From positions 1 to 64,000 of the IMG/VR virus record IMGVR_UViG_3300032236_001244: a stretch of DNA of 64,000 nt. One strand, 5' to 3'. Shown one piece after another: positions 43,366 to 50,593 of the stretch. The translations under genes were made by a program, and so were the position numbers. The notes below the pieces were generated by a model. The model searched no databases. It had not been told where the DNA came from and saw nothing but the letters and a program-made list of their open reading frames with translations. The first letter of the stretch is position 1. Each line of letters starts with the position of its first letter. Source of the DNA: a virus.

Positions 43366-43613
43366 GCGTATGCGCCCTTCCACTTTTCATTGTTGGAGCA
43401 GTTACAAAGCCCGTCTAGGTGACGCTTAACGGTTTTTTCGCCACAGGCGATACCTTCCGACATCAGTACACGGGAAATCCAATTGGACGCCTTACGAGCC
43501 TCAATCCATTCACCAAGCACAGCAAGGTCGTCCTTGTCTAGTGCGGAAATGACGGTAAGAAACTTACAAGCCGACCCTTGTTCTAGGCGTTCTTGCGCCT
43601 GTCGTAGTGACAT
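43362..43613 (-). CDS. Small helix-turn-helix-like protein
   Basis: The 83-residue protein (LDKDDLAVLGEWIEARKASNWISRVLMSEGIACGEKTVKRHLDGLCNC) looks like a small DNA-binding protein; similar short proteins in actinophages end in a Cys-x-Cys. A small terminase or regulator role is possible but not shown. Start context TTTCACC ATG. Confidence 0.6.
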   Translation of the reverse strand: MSLRQAQERLEQGSACKFLTVISALDKDDLAVLGEWIEARKASNWISRVLMSEGIACGEKTVKRHLDGLCNCSNNEKWKGAYA

Positions 43614-43648
43614 GGTGAAACAATAGCACTACATTCCGTAATCGGCAA

Positions 43649-43981
43649 CTACTTTTCTTCGGACTTTGTAACCGTCTTCGGAGCCGTCTTTTTTGCCGGA
43701 GCCTTTTTTGCTGGCGCTTTCTTGGCTGGAGCCTTCTTCGCAACAACCTTCTTTACGGGCTTTTCCAATTCTGGCTTTGCTGGCTCAACGGGTGCTGAAA
43801 CGGGTGCGTTAAGACTTGCCATTTCCTCGGGGGTGAGGGCAACAATAAATTCACCACTTTCTAGGGCGACAATGTTGCCGGTGTGAATTTTGGTACCGTC
43901 CAAAAGGGTTCCGACCTCAACAAAAGTGTCATTGGGGGCTGGAATGGCACGGATTACACGGTGGGTGAATGTGTCTGTCAT
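43649..43981 (-). CDS. Protein with histone H1-like Lys/Ala/Pro tail
   Basis: I chose ATG at 43981 (110 residues). Residues 1-60 form a small beta domain (VEVGTLLDGTKIHTGNIVAL). Residues 65-110 are a tail of AKKAPAKK repeats like histone H1 and actinobacterial nucleoid proteins. The tail may bind DNA or anionic polymers. It lies between capsid and small regulatory genes. Leaderless-type promoter, 7 nt from TACGCT. Confidence 0.7.
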   Translation of the reverse strand: MTDTFTHRVIRAIPAPNDTFVEVGTLLDGTKIHTGNIVALESGEFIVALTPEEMASLNAPVSAPVEPAKPELEKPVKKVVAKKAPAKKAPAKKAPAKKTAPKTVTKSEEK

Positions 43982-43988
43982 ACGGTTT

Positions 43989-43994
43989 AGCGTA
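43989..43994 (-). promoter_or_regulatory. -10 box, leaderless layout
   Basis: TACGCT, 7 nt before ATG, preceded by CCGTGC as in two other promoters here. Confidence 0.4.
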
Positions 43995-44007
43995 GCACGG
44001 ACAAAGC

Positions 44008-44038
44008 AAAACCCCCCCACCCGAAGGTGAGGGGGTTT
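44008..44038. terminator. Terminator after major capsid gene
   Basis: Hairpin with AAACCCCC/GGGGGTTT arms plus CACC/GGTG inner pairs, 24 nt after the capsid stop in the minus direction. Confidence 0.75.
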
Positions 44039-44061
44039 CGCAAGACTGCGGTACTTCTGGA

Positions 44062-45042
44062 TTAGATAATGCTTGACCAGAAGTAGCCAAGGTCGGCAGC
44101 GACAACCTTGTTGTCAAAGGCGATTTCGCCTTCAACACGGTCAGCCTTCAACTCTTCCATGCGGAAGCGAGAAACACCGACGGTCGTGCCAAGACCACCC
44201 GAAACGCCCGTCCACATGAAGGTGTAGCCAGCCGAGGGGGTCATAAGACCAGGGTTGGGAGCCGTGTAGCACAGCAGGGCGTTGATACCCGTGGTGTACG
44301 AGTACGAGCCCGTGGCGCCTTCAACAGCCGAGTTGTAGACCGACTTGGCAACGAGAACACGGTCTACGCCGAACAGCGCAGCAAGCAAGTCCTCGGTCAC
44401 AATCGCACCGGCTTGGGTGTACTTGTAACGGTCTACGAGCGTGGGGTGAGCCTTCAACTTCTGGAAGACAGCGTACGAGAGAACCAAGGTGTTGGGCTCG
44501 TAGCCGGTCGTCTGAAGAATACGGGTCTTGGCGTTCTCAACATCAACAATCGGCGTTGAGTTCACATAGTCCGACCACTTAATCGTCTGCGTGGTCGCAG
44601 GCGAGGTTGAGGTCGTACCCGTGATGTCGGTACCCCAAACGCCCGTGGTGAAGTAGTCCGAAGCCCACTGAATTTCACGACGGAGAAGGAGACGCTGAGT
44701 AACAAACTGCGTCGCTTCCATGTCGGGGTTGAGGGGGTTGTCGGCGTTCGCACGGGTCTGGTCACCAATGTCCTTGTGGAAGGCGAACACATCAGTCATG
44801 TAACTGTCGGTCGTCAAGCCGTAGCCGGAGCCAGCCGAAGCCGTACCGTCAGCACGACGCTGAGCCTCGTCACGGAACCAATCGTCCTTCGTGTACTTGA
44901 AGTACAGGTTGGACTTCTTGTCCACGGGAATGGTGGGGAACACCTTGTCAGCAATGAAGTTGTTGGTGTTCTGAAGGTAAGCAACCGAGATGTTGGTCAA
45001 GATTGCGTCAATGTGAACATTGTTCACTGAGGGCTGTGGCAT
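44062..45042 (-). CDS. Major capsid protein
   Basis: The 326-residue protein has features of HK97-fold capsid proteins of this type: FIADKVFPTIPVDKKSNLYF, KDDWFRDEAQRRADG, FAFHKDIGDQTRANAD...ATQFVTQRLLLRREIQWA, a middle LVLSYAVFQKLKAHPTLVDRYKY, and a C-terminal FRMEELKADRVEGEIAFDNKV. AAAGGA precedes the ATG. It follows scaffold-like and decoration genes and is followed by a terminator, as expected for high expression. Confidence 0.85.
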   Translation of the reverse strand: MPQPSVNNVHIDAILTNISVAYLQNTNNFIADKVFPTIPVDKKSNLYFKYTKDDWFRDEAQRRADGTASAGSGYGLTTDSYMTDVFAFHKDIGDQTRANADNPLNPDMEATQFVTQRLLLRREIQWASDYFTTGVWGTDITGTTSTSPATTQTIKWSDYVNSTPIVDVENAKTRILQTTGYEPNTLVLSYAVFQKLKAHPTLVDRYKYTQAGAIVTEDLLAALFGVDRVLVAKSVYNSAVEGATGSYSYTTGINALLCYTAPNPGLMTPSAGYTFMWTGVSGGLGTTVGVSRFRMEELKADRVEGEIAFDNKVVAADLGYFWSSII

Positions 45043-45061
45043 GATTTATCCTTTCTATGCC

Positions 45062-45475
45062 TTAAGCGCCACGACCGGCGTTTGCGAACGAAACGGCAGC
45101 GGTGATGATTTCGCCAGCGTTGTTACAAGCCGTCAGAGCGGTGCCAATGATGTACTTCGTGGTGTCGGTACCAAAAGCAGCGGTAACGACCTGACCGGAA
45201 CCGTCCGTCATCAGAGGGGCGCCGACAGCAACGCCAGCACCGGCACGAACCTTACAAACACCCGAAACCGTAACTTCGGCTTCAAAGTTTGCCTTGGGCG
45301 TGTTCTGAAGGACACCGATACAACGGTCAGTAGCAGCCGCCGAAAGCGTAGCGCCAGGCGTGCCAGCGACAGGCGACGACAACTTGACCAACTTGAATTG
45401 GTTAGAAAGGTCGGAGTAGTCGGCAGCAGCGACGAGCGAAATCTTTACAGCGTATGGGTTCTGTTCAAAAGCCAT
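45062..45475 (-). CDS. Capsid decoration/cement protein (DUF2190-like)
   Basis: The 137-residue beta-rich protein has VRAGAGVAVGAPLMTDGSG and KYIIGTALTACNNAGEIITA, as in DUF2190 cement proteins that bind capsid three-fold sites. Lies directly before the capsid gene in the operon. Confidence 0.75.
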   Translation of the reverse strand: MAFEQNPYAVKISLVAAADYSDLSNQFKLVKLSSPVAGTPGATLSAAATDRCIGVLQNTPKANFEAEVTVSGVCKVRAGAGVAVGAPLMTDGSGQVVTAAFGTDTTKYIIGTALTACNNAGEIITAAVSFANAGRGA

Positions 45476-45477
45476 GA

Positions 45478-46263
45478 TTAACGACCCTTCTCGTTGAGGT
45501 AAGTGGTGTAGAGGTCAGGGTTCGCCTGAGCGACGCTCATAAGAGCAGCCTCAAACGAAGGAGCCGTACCTTCAGCAACAGCAGCCTTAGCGAGGTTGCT
45601 CATCTTGCTGTAGGCGTCGTCGGTCGCTACGGGAGCGTCCGAACCAACCTCGGAGAAAACGACATTGGTTTCCACGAGAGCGTTGGCGCTGTCCAGAGCC
45701 TTGACGATTTCGCCAGCGAGAACGCTGTCGGCTTCGGCAACACGGCGAAGGGCAGGGCCCACAATCGTGGGGTCAATGTTGAGGTGCGTCCAGCCAGCAG
45801 CCTTGACAACCGCAGCCTCATCAGCACGAGCGTCACGCTCGGCAATGAGGGCAGCCTCGGAAGCAGCAGCCTTACGAAGGGCAGCGTCGGCGTTAGCCGA
45901 AGCCTCGGACAACATCTTGCGGATTTGCTCAGGCATAGCCTTGATGATGTCAGCCTCGCTCGCACTCTCGGGAATGATAACTACCTCGGGGGCAGTCTCT
46001 TCTGAGAATTCAGGCATAATTTCCTCCTGGAAATTAGTGAGGGTTTCCAAACCAGCGGTTGCTGATTTGGTTGTGTCCATAGCCTCGGTTACTACTGTCT
46101 CAGCGACAGGGGCTTCTCCGGCTTCCGGACGAAGTTCGTCAAGAACCGCAGAGGCTTCAGCAGGGGTAGCCGACTTCATTACAACCCAACCGTCGTGAAG
46201 GTGAGCAGGACGGTCTACACCGCTTGTCTCCTTGATGTTGAGGCGTACTAACTTTCGTGCCAC
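45478..46263 (-). CDS. Scaffold-like protein with XkdF-like N-terminus
   Basis: The 261-residue protein starts at GTG. Its N-terminus (LVRLNIKETSGVDRPAHLHDGWVVMKS) resembles the start of XkdF-like/prohead proteins. The rest is acidic and helical with a coiled coil (EASANADAALRKAAASEAALI) and ends ANPDLYTTYLNEKG, as in capsid scaffolds. No clear protease triad is visible, so it is probably a scaffold rather than an active prohead protease. Confidence 0.7.
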   Translation of the reverse strand: MARKLVRLNIKETSGVDRPAHLHDGWVVMKSATPAEASAVLDELRPEAGEAPVAETVVTEAMDTTKSATAGLETLTNFQEEIMPEFSEETAPEVVIIPESASEADIIKAMPEQIRKMLSEASANADAALRKAAASEAALIAERDARADEAAVVKAAGWTHLNIDPTIVGPALRRVAEADSVLAGEIVKALDSANALVETNVVFSEVGSDAPVATDDAYSKMSNLAKAAVAEGTAPSFEAALMSVAQANPDLYTTYLNEKGR

Positions 46264-46324
46264 GCTTGCTTCTTTCTCTACGACTTGACCTATGAAAAAT
46301 TACAAAGGTCTTGACATAGAGAAG

Positions 46325-46351
46325 AGTAGAGGCACTTTTGGAATTGTCAAG
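46325..46351 (-). promoter_or_regulatory. Possible promoter for head operon
   Basis: TTGACA (46346-46351) with TACTCT 16 nt further; the -10 is weak. It lies 62 nt before the scaffold-like gene. Confidence 0.3.
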
Positions 46352-46369
46352 TGTTGAACTTGAGAATTG

Positions 46370-47185
46370 CTAAAAGGGGTAATCGTCCTCGTTGGTGAAG
46401 AGTGGGCAAATGTCCTTGAAGGAACACCAATTTTCGCAAAGATTGTTGCGAATAGGCGGAAAATAGCCATTTTCGTACCAATTTTCAATCTTCGCCCATG
46501 CCTTACGGACACGCTCTTCGGCGTATCGGACATCTTCATCAGTGACATCAATCACCAAAGTTTTTCCGAACTGAACATAGAGAAGGCGAATTTGGGTCGG
46601 GCGCTCGCCCAAAACCTTCTCGCAAAGGTAGGCGTAAATCTTGGCTGGAAGGATTGCTGAAGCCTTGTATTTATCTTGGGGAACCTTGCCCGTCTTGTAG
46701 TCCACAATGATGAGGTTGCCGTTTTCGTCACGGTCTAATCGGTCAAGAATGCCACGCAAGGTGAAGCCACCCATGTCAAAGTCGTACTTGATTTCAATCC
46801 CCTCGCTCTTAACTTCTTGGGGGTTCTCCATAGTGAAGTAAGTGCGAATGTATTTGGAAAGGTCACGGGCAAAAGTTTGGACGCCCATGCTGTCCAATTC
46901 CATTTCTTGGGCAATCTCTTCGCTGACCAAGGTGGGCATTAGTTCACGCATTATCTCAAGGGCGAGTTCTGGTGTGCGCTCGTGTGGTGTTTCCATGGTG
47001 CGTAGAAACATGGTTTCCAAGATTTCGTGGAATACGGTGCCACGGTAGGTAGCCATTTTCTTGCGCTCGGGCAAGCGTTCAATGGTGGTGTATTGGTATT
47101 GGCGTGGGCAAGTCTCAATCTGACCAACACGACTAGGTGATACTCCGTACGGCTTCTCGCCTAGGTATACAGGGGTTGAGTTCAT
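46370..47185 (-). CDS. PD-(D/E)XK nuclease with Cys cluster (RecB/Cas4-like)
   Basis: I chose ATG at 47185 (271 residues). The core has GTVFHEILE, LRGILDRLDRDENGNLIIVDYKTGK (Asp...Asp-x-Lys catalytic set) and a C-terminal CENWCSFKDICP which with Cys near the N-terminus (ETCPRQYQY) matches the 4Fe-4S cluster of Cas4/AddB-type exonucleases. A 5' or 3' exonuclease role in recombination is likely. Confidence 0.8.
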   Translation of the reverse strand: MNSTPVYLGEKPYGVSPSRVGQIETCPRQYQYTTIERLPERKKMATYRGTVFHEILETMFLRTMETPHERTPELALEIMRELMPTLVSEEIAQEMELDSMGVQTFARDLSKYIRTYFTMENPQEVKSEGIEIKYDFDMGGFTLRGILDRLDRDENGNLIIVDYKTGKVPQDKYKASAILPAKIYAYLCEKVLGERPTQIRLLYVQFGKTLVIDVTDEDVRYAEERVRKAWAKIENWYENGYFPPIRNNLCENWCSFKDICPLFTNEDDYPF

Positions 47186-47224
47186 TCGCAAACCTTATCA
47201 GGTGCGTGTGACTAAAGCAAGTGT

Positions 47225-47494
47225 TTAAAACAAAGTTTTAAAGGTGTTGTACTTCCGTGACTTACGCAACGCCTTGTTAATCTTTTCGGCAAGGCGCATG
47301 GCGCTGTCAATGTCACGGCAGTACACGCTGAAGTCATCAATTGGAACAATTATTCCGCCCTCGTTGGAGCGACGGATAATGCGAAGTTCACCATAGTTTT
47401 TGTTTGACCACGCAATGTAGCGGTATGGCAAATCGTTGGCTTCTACCTGACCAAAATCGTCGGGTGCTGACCACTGAAGGCGACGGTGAAACAT
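47225..47494 (-). CDS. Hypothetical protein
   Basis: The 89-residue protein is strand-rich with a helical basic C-terminus (AEKINKALRKSRKYN). It overlaps the upstream stop by one base (TAATG). No family recognised. Confidence 0.65.
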   Translation of the reverse strand: MFHRRLQWSAPDDFGQVEANDLPYRYIAWSNKNYGELRIIRRSNEGGIIVPIDDFSVYCRDIDSAMRLAEKINKALRKSRKYNTFKTLF

Positions 47495-47730
47495 TAAGCG
47501 TTTTCCTCAGCGTATTGCGAGAGGTGGCTGAATGGCTCCAACTCGTCAATCTTCTTGCCTGCGATTTCCAAAGCCTTGGTCAAACGCTCGTTGTCGCTTG
47601 CCAACTGCTCAATTGTCTCCTGCTGACGCAAGGCAATGTCAATCAATCTGGTGATGTCGTTCGTGTCGTAGGCGTCGTGAACTAACGCCTTGTGAACACG
47701 CTCGGTCAATTCGTTTAGGGATACTGTCAT
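47494..47730 (-). CDS. Small coiled-coil protein
   Basis: The 78-residue protein is helical with a heptad stretch (RQQETIEQLASDNERLTKALE). CAGGAG lies upstream of its ATG. Probably a dimer; function unknown. Confidence 0.7.
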   Translation of the reverse strand: MTVSLNELTERVHKALVHDAYDTNDITRLIDIALRQQETIEQLASDNERLTKALEIAGKKIDELEPFSHLSQYAEENA

Positions 47731-47788
47731 TATTTCAACTCCTGTGTAGGGGGGTTGCCTAACTGTAGGTTATCACGCTTTATCAGGT

Positions 47789-48181
47789 TCAACGCACTTC
47801 TCCGGTGTATTTGAGAAGTTCCGTAAATGGGCAATCCTTTTCTGGGCTGTACTCAACCTCGGTTTTTCGCCCACAATCAGCACACTCAATCTTGAGGGGG
47901 TTGGAGACTTTGCGAACTCGCCAATCATGCTCGCAATAACGAGCGTCACCATTGTTGATGACACGAACGGTTTTCTTGTGGGGGTCACGGATAACCCGAC
48001 CTTGGCGTTCCAAGTTGATAAGAAGGCGCTGAACGGTTGAGGTGGACTTGATGTCCATTGCTTTTCCAATGACCCGATACGACGGTGGGAAGCCGTAGGA
48101 CTGCCAAAATTTGCTGATGAAACGAACCGTCTCGTCGGCTTTAGTTTCAATGAATGAAGTGCCTTGGGCTTTTCCTGTCAT
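47789..48181 (-). CDS. LexA-like DNA-binding domain with zinc ribbon, no peptidase
   Basis: I chose ATG at 48181 (130 residues), 7 nt after a -10 box. Residues ~15-75 resemble the LexA winged helix (FPPSYRVIGKAMDIKSTSTVQRLLINLERQGRVI). Instead of the S24 peptidase there is a short zinc-ribbon-like region (EHDWRV...ECADCGRKTE). It should bind an operator but cannot self-cleave. The palindrome over its own promoter (48202-48216) is a likely target. Confidence 0.7.
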   Translation of the reverse strand: MTGKAQGTSFIETKADETVRFISKFWQSYGFPPSYRVIGKAMDIKSTSTVQRLLINLERQGRVIRDPHKKTVRVINNGDARYCEHDWRVRKVSNPLKIECADCGRKTEVEYSPEKDCPFTELLKYTGEVR

Positions 48182-48183
48182 GG

Positions 48184-48221
48184 TGATGACCATAGCAGAA
48201 AGCGAACAGTGTTCGCAAGTT
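48184..48221. repeat. Direct repeat copy 1 (operator-promoter repeat)
   Basis: Shares an exact 18-nt core (GAACAGTGTTCGCAAGTT) and the TGATGACC end with copy 2 at 48859-48893. It directly follows the stop of the tagged gene at 48224. Confidence 0.75.
48189..48218 (-). promoter_or_regulatory. Promoter and 15-bp operator of LexA-like gene
   Basis: TTGCGA, 18 nt, TATGGT, 7 nt to ATG. The palindrome GCGAACAGTGTTCGC (48202-48216) overlaps the -35. It is close to, but one base shorter in the spacer than, the CGAACN4GTTCG SOS box of Gram-positive bacteria. Confidence 0.65.
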
Positions 48222-48223
48222 TT

Positions 48224-48790
48224 TTACCAATTGGATTGGCGAATTGGTTTGTACTGACCACTAATGGCTAGTTTGAAGGAAGGGTAGTCTCTCGTACCAT
48301 ACGAGAGCGTAATGGGGGAGACTTCGCACAAGTAGCCCTTAGAAGCAAGCGTATCCGCTACTGCCACAAGTTGAACTCTTGTTTTTTCTGCGTCCTGCGG
48401 TTGTTGTGGCTCAAAGCCCAATCTAAATCTGAAGTGATTGTCCGTCACAACAAGGTGATTGTCGTCGGACTTCATCATCTTCCAATTTGTCGTCATTGTG
48501 CGCCCCGTGGCATGGTTGCGAGCGGTTTGTACACTTCCGTACCAACCAACTTGGCTACCAAATTTTGAGGCTCCGTTGCTGATAAGGATTTCTTCAATTT
48601 TCTTACCCAGCAATTTTCCGGAAGACATTGCGTTTGATTTGTCGTACTTTGTAAGACGGTACTTTTTTCTGTTTAAAAACTTCTCCGGTAACGCAGGAAT
48701 GTGCGTCCATTGGTTTCCGTGAAAGTCATGTCCTAGGACATCACCCTTGGATAAGGGGTACAGGAGTTCATTGGTGGTGAAGCCGGACAT
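48224..48790 (-). CDS. Tagged protein of unknown function (188 residues)
   Basis: I chose ATG at 48790, which gives the shared start SGFTTNELLYPLSKGD and tag GHDFHGNQW. The rest is a mixed alpha/beta domain (GWYGSVQTARNHATGRTMTTNWK; NHFRFRLGFEPQQ) that I do not recognise. It is bounded by two copies of a direct repeat and has its own leaderless-type promoter, so it looks like an independent cassette. Confidence 0.75.
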   Translation of the reverse strand: MSGFTTNELLYPLSKGDVLGHDFHGNQWTHIPALPEKFLNRKKYRLTKYDKSNAMSSGKLLGKKIEEILISNGASKFGSQVGWYGSVQTARNHATGRTMTTNWKMMKSDDNHLVVTDNHFRFRLGFEPQQPQDAEKTRVQLVAVADTLASKGYLCEVSPITLSYGTRDYPSFKLAISGQYKPIRQSNW

Positions 48791-48796
48791 AAAACA

Positions 48797-48825
48797 AGGA
48801 TACCGTACGGCAAACAAAAAAGCAA
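48797..48825 (-). promoter_or_regulatory. Leaderless-type promoter of tagged gene
   Basis: TTGCTT, 17 nt, TATCCT, then 6 nt to ATG. Confidence 0.5.
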
Positions 48826-48858
48826 TTATGCGCCTCAGCGAAGGGTCGCTACTAGAAG

Positions 48859-48893
48859 TGATGACCGTGGCATGAGAACAGTGTTCGCAAGTT
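48859..48893. repeat. Direct repeat copy 2
   Basis: Partner of 48184-48221. The palindrome here has one mismatch and the -10 box is not kept, so the copy looks decayed. It directly follows the stop of the tagged gene at 48892. Confidence 0.75.
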
Positions 48894-49437
48894 ACTTCTT
48901 AGCGAAGTAGGCGTATTCCTTGGCTGCTCGGTCTGCTTTATCTTGGTTGTAATCAATCAACGATTGGCGTTCTGGTGTTCCCCATGTAGCCGGTTCAACC
49001 GTTGGGTCTTTAGCACGGTCTAGGTTTTGTTGGGTCTTGTACAAGCAACTTGTACCGTGTGGTGTTGGTATTTTTGTGTTTGCCACATAAGTTTTTCCAG
49101 CCTTGCTGGTGTACAGTTCAACCTTTTCATCACACATAGCGCAACGGTCACCGTGTTCCGTTGGAACAATAACCCCATGCTTGTATAAATCGTCTTGACA
49201 GTAGGTGTTCCACTTCCCGTCACGAGACTTGAAAACACCGCCCTTGAATGCTTCCACTTTGTCACCACAAATAGCACACTTGCCTGCGTAGGAGTTGAGC
49301 CTTACATAGCGGTTTGGCTTGTCTACGGGCTGACCATTAAAGCCAATAACCTGCCACTGATTTCCGTGAAAATCGTGACCGACCACATCTCCCTTGGTCA
49401 AAGGGTAGAGCAAGGCTTCCGTGGTGAACTCTGTCAT
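48892..49437 (-). CDS. Tagged protein with Cys-rich finger repeats
   Basis: The 181-residue protein begins TEFTTEALLYPLTKGD with GHDFHGNQW. Two related Cys motifs follow (GKCAICGDKVEAF ... YCQDDLYKHGV; DRCAMCDEKVELY), suggesting zinc fingers, then a charged helical C-terminus. It might bind nucleic acid or act as a scaffold; function unknown. Leaderless-type promoter upstream. Confidence 0.75.
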   Translation of the reverse strand: MTEFTTEALLYPLTKGDVVGHDFHGNQWQVIGFNGQPVDKPNRYVRLNSYAGKCAICGDKVEAFKGGVFKSRDGKWNTYCQDDLYKHGVIVPTEHGDRCAMCDEKVELYTSKAGKTYVANTKIPTPHGTSCLYKTQQNLDRAKDPTVEPATWGTPERQSLIDYNQDKADRAAKEYAYFAKK

Positions 49438-49443
49438 GGTTAA

Positions 49444-49472
49444 ATTTTACCATGGCTACTTTGGGGTAGCAA
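49444..49472 (-). promoter_or_regulatory. Leaderless-type promoter of tagged gene
   Basis: TTGCTA, 17 nt, TAAAAT, then 6 nt to the ATG at 49437. It lies inside the end of the small zinc protein gene. Confidence 0.55.
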
Positions 49473-49608
49473 GTAATGAAGTATCGTCGTCAAGGTCGCA
49501 ACGAATTGCCAAGGTGCGCTGGTGACGGTACTTGCCGTCCTCACCTTGGGCAATAGTCGCACCACAGCAAAAGCATTTTTCCTCGGGTTTTGTCACGGAA
49601 GAAACCAT
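49456..49608 (-). CDS. Small zinc-binding-like protein
   Basis: A 50-residue frame (MVSSVTKPEEKCFCCGAT...YRHQRTLAIRC) with CFCCG and a late Cys that could bind zinc. No good ribosome site is seen. Function unknown. Confidence 0.5.
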   Translation of the reverse strand: MVSSVTKPEEKCFCCGATIAQGEDGKYRHQRTLAIRCDLDDDTSLLATPK

Positions 49609-49634
49609 ACCAGATGAAAGTTTCCAAAACTGCC

Positions 49635-49740
49635 TTGACGGGGGTTGATTGTGTGGTAGGCTTCGCCCGAATTCTTAGGGGAGAATGGACACAACGCTGA
49701 GAACTCGCAAAGACCCTCACTTCGGTGGGGGTCTTTGATT
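49635..49740 (+). ncRNA. Possible short plus-strand transcript
   Basis: TTGACG, 16 nt, TAGGCT (49635-49662) is followed about 45 nt later by a 13-bp hairpin with a TTCG loop and TTTGATTT. The RNA would be about 70 nt, opposite the local gene direction. It also holds a 17-codon frame with a GGGGAG site whose stop is inside the hairpin, so a leader peptide is an alternative. Confidence 0.35.
49708..49737. terminator. Hairpin terminator with TTCG loop
   Basis: A 13-bp stem (CAAAGACCCTCAC and its partner with G-T pairs) between the zinc protein and the next minus-strand stop; works for either strand. Confidence 0.75.
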
Positions 49741-50015
49741 TACCTAGCCGTTTTGCTTAGTTCCAATTCTTTCGCTGCTTCAAGCAAAAGTTCGGTGGTG
49801 AACTGCTTGGCAGAAAGACCGTCCTCGTGATGTGCGAGCAATCTTCCAGCGGTAATGCTGAAAGCCCATTGGTACAAATCCAATTCTTTTCGCAAATCGG
49901 TAATGACCTGCTCTTGGTTTCGTGCCGTCAATGATAAGGCGTCGTGGTATTCAATCATTGAATTAAGAGCCTTGCGTGTTTCCGCAAGTGCCTTTTTCAA
50001 TTCTGGCTTACGCAT
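49740..50015 (-). CDS. Small helical protein
   Basis: I chose ATG at 50015 (91 residues, MRKPELKKALAETRKAL), coupled to the previous gene by an 8-nt overlap. Helical with a coiled-coil stretch. Function unknown. Confidence 0.65.
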   Translation of the reverse strand: MRKPELKKALAETRKALNSMIEYHDALSLTARNQEQVITDLRKELDLYQWAFSITAGRLLAHHEDGLSAKQFTTELLLEAAKELELSKTAR

Positions 50016-50172
50016 TGTGCTGATACTTTTCTGGGACTTCGCCACGGTATTCAGCACCGTTGAACTCTGGAGAAAAAGCAAACTTTGCTGGGCAGTGGGT
50101 ACAAGTTACCCAAGTGCTTGCGCCCAAGTTCATCAGCACCCACTTGTGTCGGTTGTTTACACACTTAGCCAT
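50008..50172 (-). CDS. Small Cys-containing protein
   Basis: A 54-residue frame (MAKCVNNRHKWVLMNLGASTWVTCTHC) with Cys and His spacing suggesting zinc, coupled to both neighbours by overlaps of 8 nt. Function unknown. Confidence 0.65.
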   Translation of the reverse strand: MAKCVNNRHKWVLMNLGASTWVTCTHCPAKFAFSPEFNGAEYRGEVPEKYQHNA

Positions 50173-50344
50173 TTAGATTTCCTTTAAAGAATTGGATTAC
50201 TTCGTTGTTGAAGGCGTCTGCTTCACGCTTGGTGGCAAAGTCTGGCGACATCATGACCGAGTAGTAATAGCCGTCACCGTCACGATAGGTCTTCACATAG
50301 AAACTGTTACCCGTCCAAATGGAAACAAGTTGTGGTTTCTTCAT
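50165..50344 (-). CDS. Small hypothetical protein
   Basis: A 59-residue strand-helix protein (MKKPQLVSIWTGNSFYVKTYRDGDGYYYS) coupled to the next gene. Start context AAATCACC ATG right after the previous stop. Function unknown. Confidence 0.65.
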   Translation of the reverse strand: MKKPQLVSIWTGNSFYVKTYRDGDGYYYSVMMSPDFATKREADAFNNEVIQFFKGNLNG

Positions 50345-50350
50345 GGTGAT

Positions 50351-50557
50351 TTAGTACTCTAAATTTTCCATGGCGATAGCGTTCTCTTCCCACATTTCGG
50401 GCGTACCCAATCGCACCACATGGATACAAAAATCAACACCAACTTCAAACAGTCTGTTTTCCGTTTCGGTTGTCGGGTATCCAGCGTGGGTGTCACATAC
50501 CTGTTCGGTACAGAAACCATTTGCTACGCCAAAGGCGAGCCATTCTTCAAATGTCAT
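50351..50557 (-). CDS. Conserved small actinophage-type protein
   Basis: The 68-residue protein (EEWLAFGVANGFCTEQVCDTH...FEVGVDFCIHVVRL) resembles short proteins common in actinophages. Function unknown. -10 box TATGGT 6 nt upstream of ATG. Confidence 0.7.
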   Translation of the reverse strand: MTFEEWLAFGVANGFCTEQVCDTHAGYPTTETENRLFEVGVDFCIHVVRLGTPEMWEENAIAMENLEY

Positions 50558-50563
50558 GGTGCC

Positions 50564-50569
50564 ACCATA
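50564..50569 (-). promoter_or_regulatory. -10 box, leaderless layout
   Basis: TATGGT lies 6 nt before the ATG at 50557. Confidence 0.35.
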
Positions 50570-50593
50570 CCAAAATTGGCATGGTCGTGCTGA

